Positions 49,759 through 57,871 of a stretch of 64,000 bases of DNA are shown piece after piece (the first letter of the stretch is position 1; each line of letters opens with the position of its first letter). The DNA lies in the NCBI RefSeq assembly GCF_023330685.1, contig NZ_CP097128.1:62001-126000 (forward strand). Reading direction: 5' to 3'. This DNA comes from Conexibacter sp. DBS9H8 (GTDB lineage: Bacteria; Actinomycetota; Thermoleophilia; Solirubrobacterales; Solirubrobacteraceae). The notes under the pieces are model-generated. The model was not told the DNA's origin. It saw nothing but the letters and a program-made list of their open reading frames with translations, and searched no databases. Position numbers and translations under genes: made by a program.

Positions 49759-49798
49759 GTAACCCGGGTTACCCCAAGGGTCGGTAACCCGGGTTACC
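49759..49798. promoter_or_regulatory. Two perfect palindromes, candidate operators for the Crp/Fnr regulator
   Basis: GTAACCCGGGTTAC at 49759-49772 and GGTAACCCGGGTTACC at 49783-49798. Their centres are 25 bp apart. They are in the 241-bp gap between divergent hypC (starting 49653) and the Crp/Fnr-type gene (starting 49895), roughly midway. The 14-16 bp perfect dyads have the size of a dimer site for a winged-helix regulator. They probably control both the hydrogenase operon and the regulator-nickel permease pair. The rest of the gap shows no other clear signal. Confidence 0.7.
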
Positions 49799-49894
49799 GC
49801 AGCGGATTTCACTCACATCCCGCCAGCGCCGGCCCATAGACTCACCGAAGCGGGCAGCGGGAGAACGCCGATCAGGAGTTGGGAGCCAGGACTG

Positions 49895-50737
49895 ATGATG
49901 AGCGATGGTGATTGGACGCTCAGACCACTGGCACGCCCCTTCGGTCTCAGCGCCTCCCCGGCCCGCCGGCCCGATTCCAGCGCCCTCTACGGCTACGTGC
50001 TCGATCTCGATGACGAGCTCGCCGAAGGGGTCGAGATCCGGATGCGCCCCTCCGCCCGCCAGCATGCGACAGCGAAGGTGCTCGAGGCCGATCCCGGTGA
50101 ATGCGACCTCTCGCTGCTGTTCGGCGCAGTCGGGTCCGGGCCGGGGCTGTTGATCGTTGACGGGCTGATCGCGGCGGAGACGAACCTGGCAGGTCGGACC
50201 GTGACGGAACTACTCGGCCGTACGGATCTGCTCCTGCCCCCGGAGACGAACGAGGACGAGATGATCGGCGGGGCATCCACGTGGCGGGTGCTGGCACGGA
50301 CGCGCATCGCTGTCCTCGACGGGGAATTCCTCGATCGCATCCGTGCCTGGCCCCAGATCAGCCACGTGCTGTACCGGCGCTCCGAACACCGAGCCACCGA
50401 CCTGACGGTGTTGCGGGCGATCTCCTGCCAACCCAAGCTCGAGGTCCGCCTGGTCCTGCTGCTGTGGCATCTGGCGGTCCGCTGGGGACGGGTCGAACCC
50501 TGCGGGCTGCGCCTCACCCTGCCGCTGACACACCGGCTGGTGGGCCAGATGGTCGGCGCTGAGCGTCCCTCCGTCTCGCACGCTTTCAGCCGGCTGTCCC
50601 AGGCCGGGATCGTGACCGGAAGCGCCGGTGACTGGCATCTTCGCGGCAGCGTCGCAGATCACCTCAACACGCTGCTGGAGTGTGGCGGGCTGCTGCGCCC
50701 GGAACACTCGACCCATCGGTCGGCCGAGCGCGTGTGA
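49895..50737 (+). CDS. Crp/Fnr family transcriptional regulator
   Basis: 280 residues; the second ATG (49898) is an alternative. The N-terminal ~150 residues would form the beta-roll sensor (VEIRMRPSARQHATAKVLEADPGECDLSLLFGAVGSGPGLLIVDGLIAAETNLAGRTVTELLGRTDLLLPPE). The long dimer helix is TWRVLARTRIAVLDGEFLDRIRAWPQISHVLYRR. The C-terminal winged helix reads LRLTLPLTHRLVGQMVGAERPSVSHAFSRLSQAGIVTGSAGDWHLRG. There is no FNR-type Cys cluster; the ligand is unknown. Divergent from the hydrogenase operon and 4 bp from the nickel permease, so it is the obvious local regulator of both. Confidence 0.9.
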   Translation: MMSDGDWTLRPLARPFGLSASPARRPDSSALYGYVLDLDDELAEGVEIRMRPSARQHATAKVLEADPGECDLSLLFGAVGSGPGLLIVDGLIAAETNLAGRTVTELLGRTDLLLPPETNEDEMIGGASTWRVLARTRIAVLDGEFLDRIRAWPQISHVLYRRSEHRATDLTVLRAISCQPKLEVRLVLLLWHLAVRWGRVEPCGLRLTLPLTHRLVGQMVGAERPSVSHAFSRLSQAGIVTGSAGDWHLRGSVADHLNTLLECGGLLRPEHSTHRSAERV

Positions 50738-50741
50738 GCTG

Positions 50742-51926
50742 ATGGGTGGAGGCGCGCGCGTGAGGACCGCCGGCGCACGCGGACATCCGGCTCGTCTGCG
50801 CTCACTCTGGAGATCCCTCGAGCGACCCCAGCGTCGCGCGCTCGGGCTGATGGTCGCTGTGGTCGGTCTCCTGCACGTGATCGGATTTGTGACCCTGGTG
50901 ATGGTGGTTGTCCCGGGCCACTACCGGCTGGGGGCGTCGGGCACCTTCACGGTCGGGATCGGGATCACCGCCTACACGCTCGGCATGCGGCACGCCTTTG
51001 ATGCCGACCACATCTCGGCGATCGACAACACGACACGCAAGCTGATGGGGGAAGGTCAACGGCCGTTGAGCGTCGGCTTCTGGTTCTCACTCGGGCATTC
51101 CACGATCGTCTTCGCGCTCGCGTTTGCGATCTCACTCGGGGTTCGCGCGCTCGACGGGCCCATTCGGCACGACAGCTCCAGTCTGCATCAAATCACCGGC
51201 TGGATCGGGACGATCGTCTCAGGGAGCTTCCTCTACCTGATCGCAGCCCTCAACCTCGTCATCCTCGTCGGGATCGTTCGGGCCTTTCGGGGAATGCGAA
51301 CCGGTCAGCTCGATGAGGCGGCGCTCGCACAGGAACTCGCCCGCCGCGGCCTGATGAACCGCTTCTTCGGACGGTTGACCCTGACCGTCACCCGGCCGGC
51401 GCAGATGTATCCGATCGGCGTGCTGTTCGGACTCGGCTTTGACACCGCCACCGAAGTCGCCCTGCTCGTGATCGCCGCCAGCGCAGGCGCCGCCGGCCTG
51501 CCGTGGTACGCGATCCTCTGCCTGCCGGTTCTGTTCGCGGCCGGCATGTCGCTGCTGGACTCAATCGACGGGTCCTTCATGAACCTCGCCTATGGCTGGG
51601 CGTTCTCTGCACCGGTGCGCAAGGTCTTCTACAACCTCACCATCACCGGTCTGTCGGTGGCCGTCGCGCTGCTGATCGGAACGATCGAGATCGGCGGGCT
51701 GCTCGCCCAGCACCTCGCTCTCACCGGCGGGTTCTGGAACTGGTTCGAGAACATCGACATCAACGTCCTCGGGTTCATGATCGTCGGGATGTTCGTCGTG
51801 ACCTGGGCGATGGCGCTGACGGTCTGGCGGGTCGGACGCTTCGAGGAGCGCTGGCAGACCGGGAAGGTCGACCCCGCGACGCCAACCGCCTCCATGGACC
51901 CGTTGCTCTCCTCGGACCGCCACTGA
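50742..51926 (+). CDS. Nickel/cobalt permease, NiCoT family (HoxN/NixA-like)
   Basis: 394 residues from ATG at 50742. The family signature in helix 2, TLGMRHAFDADHISAIDNTTR, is perfect (HAxDADHIxxIDN). The second signature, LGFDTATEVALLVIAAS, and LFAAGMSLLDSIDGSFMNLAYGWAF are also present. Eight helices. A cytoplasmic loop of about 45 residues (RAFRGMRTGQLDEAALAQELARRGLMNRFFGRL) is usual. It imports Ni2+ (or Co2+) with high affinity; the hydrogenase context argues for nickel. Four bp after the regulator stop, so co-transcribed. Confidence 0.95.
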   Translation: MGGGARVRTAGARGHPARLRSLWRSLERPQRRALGLMVAVVGLLHVIGFVTLVMVVVPGHYRLGASGTFTVGIGITAYTLGMRHAFDADHISAIDNTTRKLMGEGQRPLSVGFWFSLGHSTIVFALAFAISLGVRALDGPIRHDSSSLHQITGWIGTIVSGSFLYLIAALNLVILVGIVRAFRGMRTGQLDEAALAQELARRGLMNRFFGRLTLTVTRPAQMYPIGVLFGLGFDTATEVALLVIAASAGAAGLPWYAILCLPVLFAAGMSLLDSIDGSFMNLAYGWAFSAPVRKVFYNLTITGLSVAVALLIGTIEIGGLLAQHLALTGGFWNWFENIDINVLGFMIVGMFVVTWAMALTVWRVGRFEERWQTGKVDPATPTASMDPLLSSDRH

Positions 51927-52002
51927 AGCGCACGCCGGCCTTCGACGGTCGCCAGGAAGGCGACCCAGCTCACAGCCTGGACGAGTGCGAAAATCTCATG
52001 TA

Positions 52003-52026
52003 TACTCACTCATATCACAGCGAGTA
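52003..52026. promoter_or_regulatory. Inverted repeat in the hsp20 promoter region
   Basis: TACTCAC-N10-GCGAGTA (6 of 7 positions symmetric) lies 37-60 bp before the hsp20 start, overlapping a TATACT sequence at 52001-52006 that could be a -10 element. The ACTC...GAGT pattern recalls CIRCE- or HAIR-like heat-shock operators, but it is not a full match to either. Confidence 0.35.
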
Positions 52027-52062
52027 CAGGCCGTACTACGGCCACGGTATAGGAGGTATCTC

Positions 52063-52554
52063 ATGGCACTCATCCGCTGGGAGCCGGTTTCGGAGCTCAA
52101 CACGATTCAGTCCGAGATGAACCGGCTCTTCAACACCTTCTTCGACCATTCCGGCAACGCCGGCGCAACCGGCGCGGCGCGGCGCTGGATCCCGGCGATG
52201 GACCTCGTCGAGAGCGAAGACCACTACGTCCTCTACGCCGACCTGCCCGGCCTCAGCGACGCCGACGTCACCGTCTCCCTCGAGGACAGCACCCTGACGA
52301 TCTCCGGCGAGCGTAAGCCCCTGCACGACGCCCACAAGGCGGCGTATGCCCGGCTCGAGCGTGGCAGCGGCAGCTTCTCCCGTTCGCTCACCCTGCCCGA
52401 GGGCGTCGACGGCGACAAGGTGCAGGCGCACTTCGACCGTGGCGTGCTGGAGATCCTCATCCCCAAGCCCGAGCAGAAGAAGCCCCGCCAGGTGCAGATC
52501 AGGCTCGGCGACCGGACCGTCGAGGAGTCTCCGGCGATCAGCTCGGCGGCCTGA
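52063..52554 (+). CDS. Small heat shock protein, Hsp20/alpha-crystallin family
   Basis: 163 residues from ATG at 52063, with a strong AGGAGGT site (52051-52057). LIRWEPVSELNTIQSEMNRLFNTFF is the usual N-terminal arm. The alpha-crystallin domain runs from about 45 to 140: RRWIPAMDLVESEDHYVLYADLPGLSDADVTVSLEDSTLTISGERKPLH, FSRSLTLPEGVDGDKVQAHFDRGVLEILIPKPEQKKPRQVQI, with the AxxxxGVLxI-type signature (RGVLEILIPK). It is an ATP-independent holdase for unfolding proteins. Transcribed alone and followed by a strong hairpin. Confidence 0.95.
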   Translation: MALIRWEPVSELNTIQSEMNRLFNTFFDHSGNAGATGAARRWIPAMDLVESEDHYVLYADLPGLSDADVTVSLEDSTLTISGERKPLHDAHKAAYARLERGSGSFSRSLTLPEGVDGDKVQAHFDRGVLEILIPKPEQKKPRQVQIRLGDRTVEESPAISSAA

Positions 52555-52584
52555 TCCTCGGTTCGCACCCTGAGCCGCAGTGGC

Positions 52585-52614
52585 GGGGGGGCCGGCCTGT
52601 GAGCCGGCCCCCCC
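52585..52614 (+). terminator. Strong GC hairpin after hsp20
   Basis: Perfect 12-bp stem, GGGGGGGCCGGC at 52585-52596 and GCCGGCCCCCCC at 52603-52614, with loop CTGTGA, 30 bp after the hsp20 stop. No U-tract. The remaining ~165 bp to the helicase gene show nothing else. Confidence 0.75.
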
Positions 52615-52778
52615 GGGCGGCGTACCGGGGGCTCGGGCGACCCGCCACCCCGGCGCACCGGGTCCGTGGGCGGACAGCGTGCCGGCCGGCTGGATCTGGC
52701 GGCAGGGCGGCAGCAAACACCGCACGGTGCGGGAAGCGGGCGCGGTTCCGTCCCGGGGCTGCGCGATGATGCCGGGGC

Positions 52779-55700
52779 GTGTCGGTGCTCGAGCTCCCCT
52801 CTCGTGTCGACCTCGATGAGGTCGCCCGCTCCGTCGGCAAGACCTCCTACTCCCGCGGGTCCGCCTATGCCCGCGGCAAGCGGGTGCTGTCGGTCGACTG
52901 GAATGAGGAGGAGCTCGCGCTCACCGGCCGCGTGCGCGGCAGCGGTCTGTACACGACGCGGGTGCGCTTCGCCGAGGTCGGCACGGAGTTGCAGTTCGTC
53001 TACGGCGAGTGCACCTGCCCGATCGGCTATGACTGCAAGCACGTCGCCGCGGTCGCGGTTGCGGCGACGGCGCGACAGCCGCCGCCTCCTGCGCCGACGG
53101 AGAGGGGACCGACGGGCGCGACGGGGTCGGCCGGCGCGGGCGAGCCGCCTGTGGCCGCTGCGTCGACGGGTGGGGTCACGCACACCGGTCCGTCCTGGCG
53201 GGACCGGCTCGTGCCGTTGGTGAGCCGCCCGACCGGGTCCACCGCGGGCGCCCCCCTCGCCCTCGAGCTCGTCGTCACCGGCGGCCCCGACGCGCACCGC
53301 CGGCGCCTGCAGGCGAAGCTGATGCGCCCGGGCGCCCGCGGCGGCTGGGTCAACGGATCGCTCACCTGGAATCGCCTTGACCCCTGGGATCAGCGCGCCT
53401 CGGCCCTGCGTGAGGATCACCTCGGCATCGTTCGCGAGCTCGCCTCCCTCGCCCAGGCCCACCGGGGGAGCCGCTACCTGTACGGCTACGGGAGCCAGGA
53501 CAAGCTGCTCGATCTCACCGACGTCGACGGCGGGCCGTTCTGGGGCCTGCTCGAGGAGGCGCGTGTCCGCGGCGTCGAGCTGCTCGACGCCGCCGGCGGC
53601 CCGCCCGTGCGGGAGATCGGGTCCGCCGAGCTTCGCCTCGACGTCACCGTCGCCGTGGACGGGGCCGCGGAGGCGGTGCCGATCATGTCTGAGGAGCCGC
53701 CCCGCCCGTCGGTGCTCACGCGGACGCCGGTCCTGTTCCTGGGTGAGGGTGGCCACGGTCTCCTCCTGCGCGAGTTCGGCGAGCCCGACGGTGGTGCACG
53801 GTCCGATCACGGAGCGCTGCGGCTGCTGCGCCTGACGCGGCCCGCCCCGGCGTCCCTGCAGACGATGGTGCTCGCCGGGGAACGGGTGCAGATCCCCGCC
53901 GCGGATCTGGCGGCCTTCACCGCGGAGGTCGCCCCCGCCCTCGGCCGGGTCGCCCCGATCGTCTCCCACGACGGGAGCTTCTGCGCCCCGGAGGTGAGCG
54001 GCCCCGAGCTGGTTCTCCGCGTCGAACACGGGCCCGAGCACCGCACCTGGCTCGACTGGGCGGTGCGTTACCGCGTCGGTGAGACGCTGATCGATGCCGA
54101 CCTCGGCGACCTCGCCGCGGTCGGCGGGGACGATCCGGCCGCGGCGATCCGCGATCGCGGCGCCGAACGGGCCCTGCTGGAGGCGATCGCCCGCGACCCG
54201 GAGGCCGGGACGGTCTGGGGTTCCTCGGACGGGACCGGGACCCCGACGGGCGCTCCGATCATCCTCGAGGGCCTCGCGACCGCGCGGTTCGTCGCCCAGG
54301 CGCTGCCCGCCCTGCGCGAGTCGGTGACCGTCGAGGAGACCGGCACCCCCGCCGACTACCGCGACGTCGCCGACAGCCTGGTCGTCGAGCTCTCGACCGA
54401 GCCGGCGGCCGGTCAGACCGACTGGTTCGATCTCGGCGTGACGATCCGGGTCGCCGGGGTGGAGCTGGCCTTTGCGCCCGTGTTCGCCGCCCTCGCGCGG
54501 GGTGAGACCGATCTGCTGTTGGATGACGGCGCCCACTTCTCCCTGCTCGTCCCCGAGCTCCGCGCTCTCGCGCAGCTGATCGCCGAGGCGCGGACGCTCG
54601 GAGACGGGTCAGCTCCCGGGTCGCTGCGGATCAGCCGCTACCAGGCGACGCTGTGGGAGGAGCTCGTCGCCCTCGGCGTCGTCGGCGCCCAAGCGGAGGC
54701 CTGGCAGGCCCAGCTCGAGGCGCTCCGCGGGCTCGAGGAGGTCATCTCACCACCGCTCCCGGGCGGCTTCACGGCGACGCTGCGCCCCTACCAGCGTGAG
54801 GGTTTTGACTGGCTCGCCACCCTCTGGCAGCTCGGGCTCGGCGGGATCCTCGCCGACGACATGGGCCTGGGCAAGACCGTCCAGGCCCTCGCCCTCATCG
54901 CCCATGCGGTGCGCGGCGGCGCCGAGGACCCGTTCCTCGTCGTCGCGCCGACGAGCGTTCTGCCCAACTGGATGACCGAGGCGCAGCGGTTCGTCCCCGA
55001 CCTCAACGTCCGGGCGATCGCCGACACCCACCGCAAGCTCGGGGCCGACATCCTCGACACGACCGCAGGGGCCCACATCGTCGTCACCACCTACACGCTG
55101 CTGCGCCTCGACGCCGACCGCTACGGCGCGCGCCGCTGGGCCGGACTGCTCCTCGACGAGGCCCAACACGTCAAGAACCACAACGCCAAGACCCACCAGG
55201 CGGCCCGGCGGATCGACGCGCCGTTCAAGCTGGCGATCACCGGTACGCCGATGGAGAACAACCTCACCGAGCTGTGGGCGCTGCTGTCGATCACCGCCCC
55301 CGGCCTGTTCCCCGACCCCGAGCGCTTCAGCGAGTTCTGGGCCCGGCCGATCGAGCGCCACGGCGACGGTGAGCGGCTCGCCACGCTGCGGCGACGGATC
55401 CGGCCGCTGCTCAAACGCCGCACCAAGGAGCTCGTCGCCGCCGAGCTCCCGGCCAAGCAGGAGCAGCTCCTCACCGTTGCCCTGCACCCGCGTCACCGCA
55501 CGCTCTATGACCGCCACCTCCAGCGCGAACGGACGCGGATCCTCGGGCTGCTCGAGGACTTCAACGCGAACCGGCTCAGCGTCCTCACCGCGATCACCAA
55601 GCTGCGCCAGCTCAGCCTCCACGCCGGGCTGATCGATGACGCGCACGCGAACGTGCCCTCGGCCAAGCTCGATGAACTCGTCACCCAGTTGCATGAGGTG

Positions 55701-56162
55701 ATCGACGGCGGCCACCGAGCGCTCGTCTTCAGCCAGTTCACCGGCTTTCTCGCCCGCGTCCGGGCCCGCCTCGACGCCGAGGGGATCGGCTACTGCTATC
55801 TGGACGGCCGCACCCGCAACCGGGAGCGGGTCCTCACCCGGTTCAAGACCGGAGCCGATCCGGTGTTCCTGATCAGCCTCAAGGCGGGCGGGGCCGGGCT
55901 CAACCTGACCGAGGCCGACTACGTCTTCGTGCTCGATCCGTGGTGGAATCCGGCGGTGGAGGCCCAGGCGATCGACCGCAGCCATCGGATCGGCCAGACC
56001 CGGCCGGTCGTCGTCTACCGCCTCGTGTCCGAGGGCACGGTCGAGGAGAAGGTCGTCGCCCTCGCCCGCCGCAAGGCCCAGCTCTTCTCCGGGGTGATGG
56101 ACGACGGGGATCTGTTCGCCGGTCAGATCACCGCGGCCGACATCTCCGGGCTGCTGGGCTGA
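52779..56162 (+). CDS. SNF2-family helicase with N-terminal SWIM zinc finger
   Basis: 1127 residues from GTG at 52779. The SWIM finger CTCPIGYDCKHVA gives Cys78, Cys80, Cys86 and His88. A long middle part (about 130-640) is a beta-rich region typical of bacterial SNF2 proteins. The motor follows: GGILADDMGLGKTVQALALIAHAV (Walker A, near 690), LLLDEAQHVKNHNAKTHQAARRI (DEAQ box, near 792), KLAITGTPMENNLTELWALLSI, and in the second lobe LVFSQFTGFLARV and VLDPWWNPAVEAQAIDRSHRIGQTRPVVVYRLV. It is a double-stranded DNA translocase that could act in repair, transcription or defence; it stands alone with no partner genes, so housekeeping seems more likely. Confidence 0.93.
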   Translation: MSVLELPSRVDLDEVARSVGKTSYSRGSAYARGKRVLSVDWNEEELALTGRVRGSGLYTTRVRFAEVGTELQFVYGECTCPIGYDCKHVAAVAVAATARQPPPPAPTERGPTGATGSAGAGEPPVAAASTGGVTHTGPSWRDRLVPLVSRPTGSTAGAPLALELVVTGGPDAHRRRLQAKLMRPGARGGWVNGSLTWNRLDPWDQRASALREDHLGIVRELASLAQAHRGSRYLYGYGSQDKLLDLTDVDGGPFWGLLEEARVRGVELLDAAGGPPVREIGSAELRLDVTVAVDGAAEAVPIMSEEPPRPSVLTRTPVLFLGEGGHGLLLREFGEPDGGARSDHGALRLLRLTRPAPASLQTMVLAGERVQIPAADLAAFTAEVAPALGRVAPIVSHDGSFCAPEVSGPELVLRVEHGPEHRTWLDWAVRYRVGETLIDADLGDLAAVGGDDPAAAIRDRGAERALLEAIARDPEAGTVWGSSDGTGTPTGAPIILEGLATARFVAQALPALRESVTVEETGTPADYRDVADSLVVELSTEPAAGQTDWFDLGVTIRVAGVELAFAPVFAALARGETDLLLDDGAHFSLLVPELRALAQLIAEARTLGDGSAPGSLRISRYQATLWEELVALGVVGAQAEAWQAQLEALRGLEEVISPPLPGGFTATLRPYQREGFDWLATLWQLGLGGILADDMGLGKTVQALALIAHAVRGGAEDPFLVVAPTSVLPNWMTEAQRFVPDLNVRAIADTHRKLGADILDTTAGAHIVVTTYTLLRLDADRYGARRWAGLLLDEAQHVKNHNAKTHQAARRIDAPFKLAITGTPMENNLTELWALLSITAPGLFPDPERFSEFWARPIERHGDGERLATLRRRIRPLLKRRTKELVAAELPAKQEQLLTVALHPRHRTLYDRHLQRERTRILGLLEDFNANRLSVLTAITKLRQLSLHAGLIDDAHANVPSAKLDELVTQLHEVIDGGHRALVFSQFTGFLARVRARLDAEGIGYCYLDGRTRNRERVLTRFKTGADPVFLISLKAGGAGLNLTEADYVFVLDPWWNPAVEAQAIDRSHRIGQTRPVVVYRLVSEGTVEEKVVALARRKAQLFSGVMDDGDLFAGQITAADISGLLG

Positions 56163-56183
56163 GCCGGCGGGACGGACGCCCGG

Positions 56184-57098
56184 TCACAACTGCGCGAACA
56201 GGGCCGCCGCGGCGATCTGGTCGGGGAACGTCTCCGTGTCGGTGAGTCCCCAGGCGAGGCTGTGCACGAGCGCCCAGCCGCGCACGCGGGCCCGGTCGAG
56301 CCCGAACCGGTCGACGTAGAAGTCGAGGCGCCGGCTGAGACGCCGGCGTGGGTCCGGTGCGCTCAGCAGGGCAGGGAGGCGGTCGCGCAGCGGTGAGGCG
56401 AGGTCGAAGGCCCGCTCGCCGATCAGCGGCTTGGGGTCGATCGCCACCCAGCCCGCCGCCCCCGCCAGCAGGTTGCCGCCGTGGGCGTCCTGGTGACAGA
56501 GAACCGGCGCGGGTGGGCGCGCGCTGAGCTCGTCGACGAGGGTGAGCGCCTCTTCGAGCAGCCGGCGGGGAAACGGCTCTCTGTGGCGTCGCCAACGGCC
56601 GGGGAGGCCGGCGGCCCAATCGCGGGCATCGTCGGTGAGGGTGCGGAACGGTCCGTCGGCGGGAGCGGGCCGCCAGAGGGTCGCGAGGACGGTGGCGGTG
56701 ATCGCGTCGGCGGCCGCCTCGTCCTCGACGGACCAGAGCGGGTCGCCTGGGAGGCAGCGGTCGATCAGCAGCGCCCGGCGGTCGCGGTCCTGGTCGATCA
56801 ACCCGACCGCTCCGCGCCGGTCCCAGAATGCGAGCGCATCCCCCTCCGGTTCGCTCTCGGGCTCGGGGAAGTTGACCTTCAGCACCGCCGGGCTCCCGTC
56901 CGCACGGGTGACCGGGGCGACCCAGGCGACGTTGCCGGCGCGGAACGGTTCCCCGAGGGTCAGCGCCCAGCGGTCCGCGCAGGCGGAGACGGTCGCCGGG
57001 AGCGCCTCGAGCCAGGGTTCGGCGACCGGGGTGTGGCGCCAGAAGGCCCGGAGGTGGTCGGGGACCGGGACGCGGTGCGGCTCGCACATCACCGCCAC
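56184..57098 (-). CDS. Aminoglycoside phosphotransferase, APH(6)/streptomycin kinase family
   Basis: 304 residues; start GTG at 57096-57098 or ATG three codons later (MCEPHRVPV). N-lobe: ADRWALTLGEPFRAGNVAWVAPVTRADGSPAVLKVNFPEPESEPEGDALAFW. Catalytic loop: APVLCHQDAHGGNLLAGAAGWVAIDPKPLIGERAFDLASPL, with HQDxHxxN and the metal-binding IDPKP motif. This is the aminoglycoside/hydroxyurea kinase family (APH(6), e.g. streptomycin 6-kinase). Chromosomal actinobacterial members often have unknown natural substrates, so resistance is not established. It starts 4 bp after the stop of the membrane protein gene on the same strand. Confidence 0.88.
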   Translation of the reverse strand: MAVMCEPHRVPVPDHLRAFWRHTPVAEPWLEALPATVSACADRWALTLGEPFRAGNVAWVAPVTRADGSPAVLKVNFPEPESEPEGDALAFWDRRGAVGLIDQDRDRRALLIDRCLPGDPLWSVEDEAAADAITATVLATLWRPAPADGPFRTLTDDARDWAAGLPGRWRRHREPFPRRLLEEALTLVDELSARPPAPVLCHQDAHGGNLLAGAAGWVAIDPKPLIGERAFDLASPLRDRLPALLSAPDPRRRLSRRLDFYVDRFGLDRARVRGWALVHSLAWGLTDTETFPDQIAAAALFAQL

Positions 57099-57102
57099 CG
57101 TG

Positions 57103-57732
57103 TCAGGTCCACAGCCGCCCGACGACGAGTCCGACTCCGAGCAGCACCGTCGCCATCCACAGCGCCGACAGGGCCCCCTCGAGCGGGCCGAGCAGGCCGG
57201 CCCGGTCGAGGGTCCAGACGCGCCCGTCGGTGAGGGTGAGCTCTCCGTGCAGGGTGGCGGTGCGGCGCCTGAGGTCGCGCGCAGGCGTGGAGAGCCGCCG
57301 CTGGGCGAGGCTGAGGAGGGTGCAGAAGCCGGCGATCACCACCGGCTCGGCGCGCAGGTCGGTCGCCTCGACGAACCAGCCGGTGAGGGCGGGAAACGCC
57401 CCCCAGGCGAGAGCAAACCAGACGTCACTGTGAAAACGGCCGGCGAACAGCTCGAGGTTGTAGGCGAGGGCGAGGAACGCCCCGGCGAGGATGAACGGGA
57501 TCAGCCAGACTGAGACGGTGAGGGCACCGAGGACCCCGAGCAGGATCGCGCCGCCGAGGCCAAACCCGGCGAGTCCGATCAGGGCCCGCCGAGACAGCCG
57601 GGTCCCCAGTGGCCGTCCGGCCAGCTCGTCCAGCGCGTGGCAGCCGATCCCGAGGGCGAGCAGGAACGCCGCGAGCGCGGCGCCGAGCCGCCAGAGCACG
57701 AACGTCGGCGCGAGCGCCGCGCCGATCGCCAC
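57103..57732 (-). CDS. Integral membrane protein with unresolved start
   Basis: The only standard start in this frame after the ubiE-type stop is GTG at 57730-57732, giving 209 residues. Coding similarity to a natural N-terminus (FYALAPGGWRDLVTLLHPPYTAWHLSY) clearly extends further, to about 57815, where no ATG, GTG or TTG is found. Helices: VAIGAALAPTFVLWRLGAALAAFLLALGIGCHALDEL, ALIGLAGFGLGGAILLGVLGAL, VWLIPFILAGAFLALAYNLEL, FALAWGAFPALTGWFVEA and ALWMATVLLGVGLVVGRL. The HALDEL and HSDVWFALAWGAFP motifs could bind metal. It follows the methyltransferase on the same strand, so translation may depend on frameshifting or coupling from it. Function unknown. Confidence 0.65.
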   Translation of the reverse strand: MAIGAALAPTFVLWRLGAALAAFLLALGIGCHALDELAGRPLGTRLSRRALIGLAGFGLGGAILLGVLGALTVSVWLIPFILAGAFLALAYNLELFAGRFHSDVWFALAWGAFPALTGWFVEATDLRAEPVVIAGFCTLLSLAQRRLSTPARDLRRRTATLHGELTLTDGRVWTLDRAGLLGPLEGALSALWMATVLLGVGLVVGRLWT

Positions 57733-57871
57733 GTAACTGAGATGCCAGGCCGTATACGGCGGGTGCAGGAGGGTGACGAGGTCCCGCCAGCCGCCGGGCG
57801 CGAGCGCATAGAAGGAGGTCGCGGGCGTTGCGGGCGTTGCGGTCGGTGCGGGCGGTGTCGGCCCCGCCGGG

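Noticed and set aside
52779-56162. SNF2 protein as part of a phage-defence system
   Set aside because: It stands alone between hsp20 and a kinase gene, with no nuclease, methylase or other defence partner, and single SWIM-SNF2 proteins are common in actinobacteria.
56184-57098. Acquired streptomycin resistance gene
   Set aside because: No mobile element nearby and base composition like its neighbours. Chromosomal kinases of this family often have other substrates.
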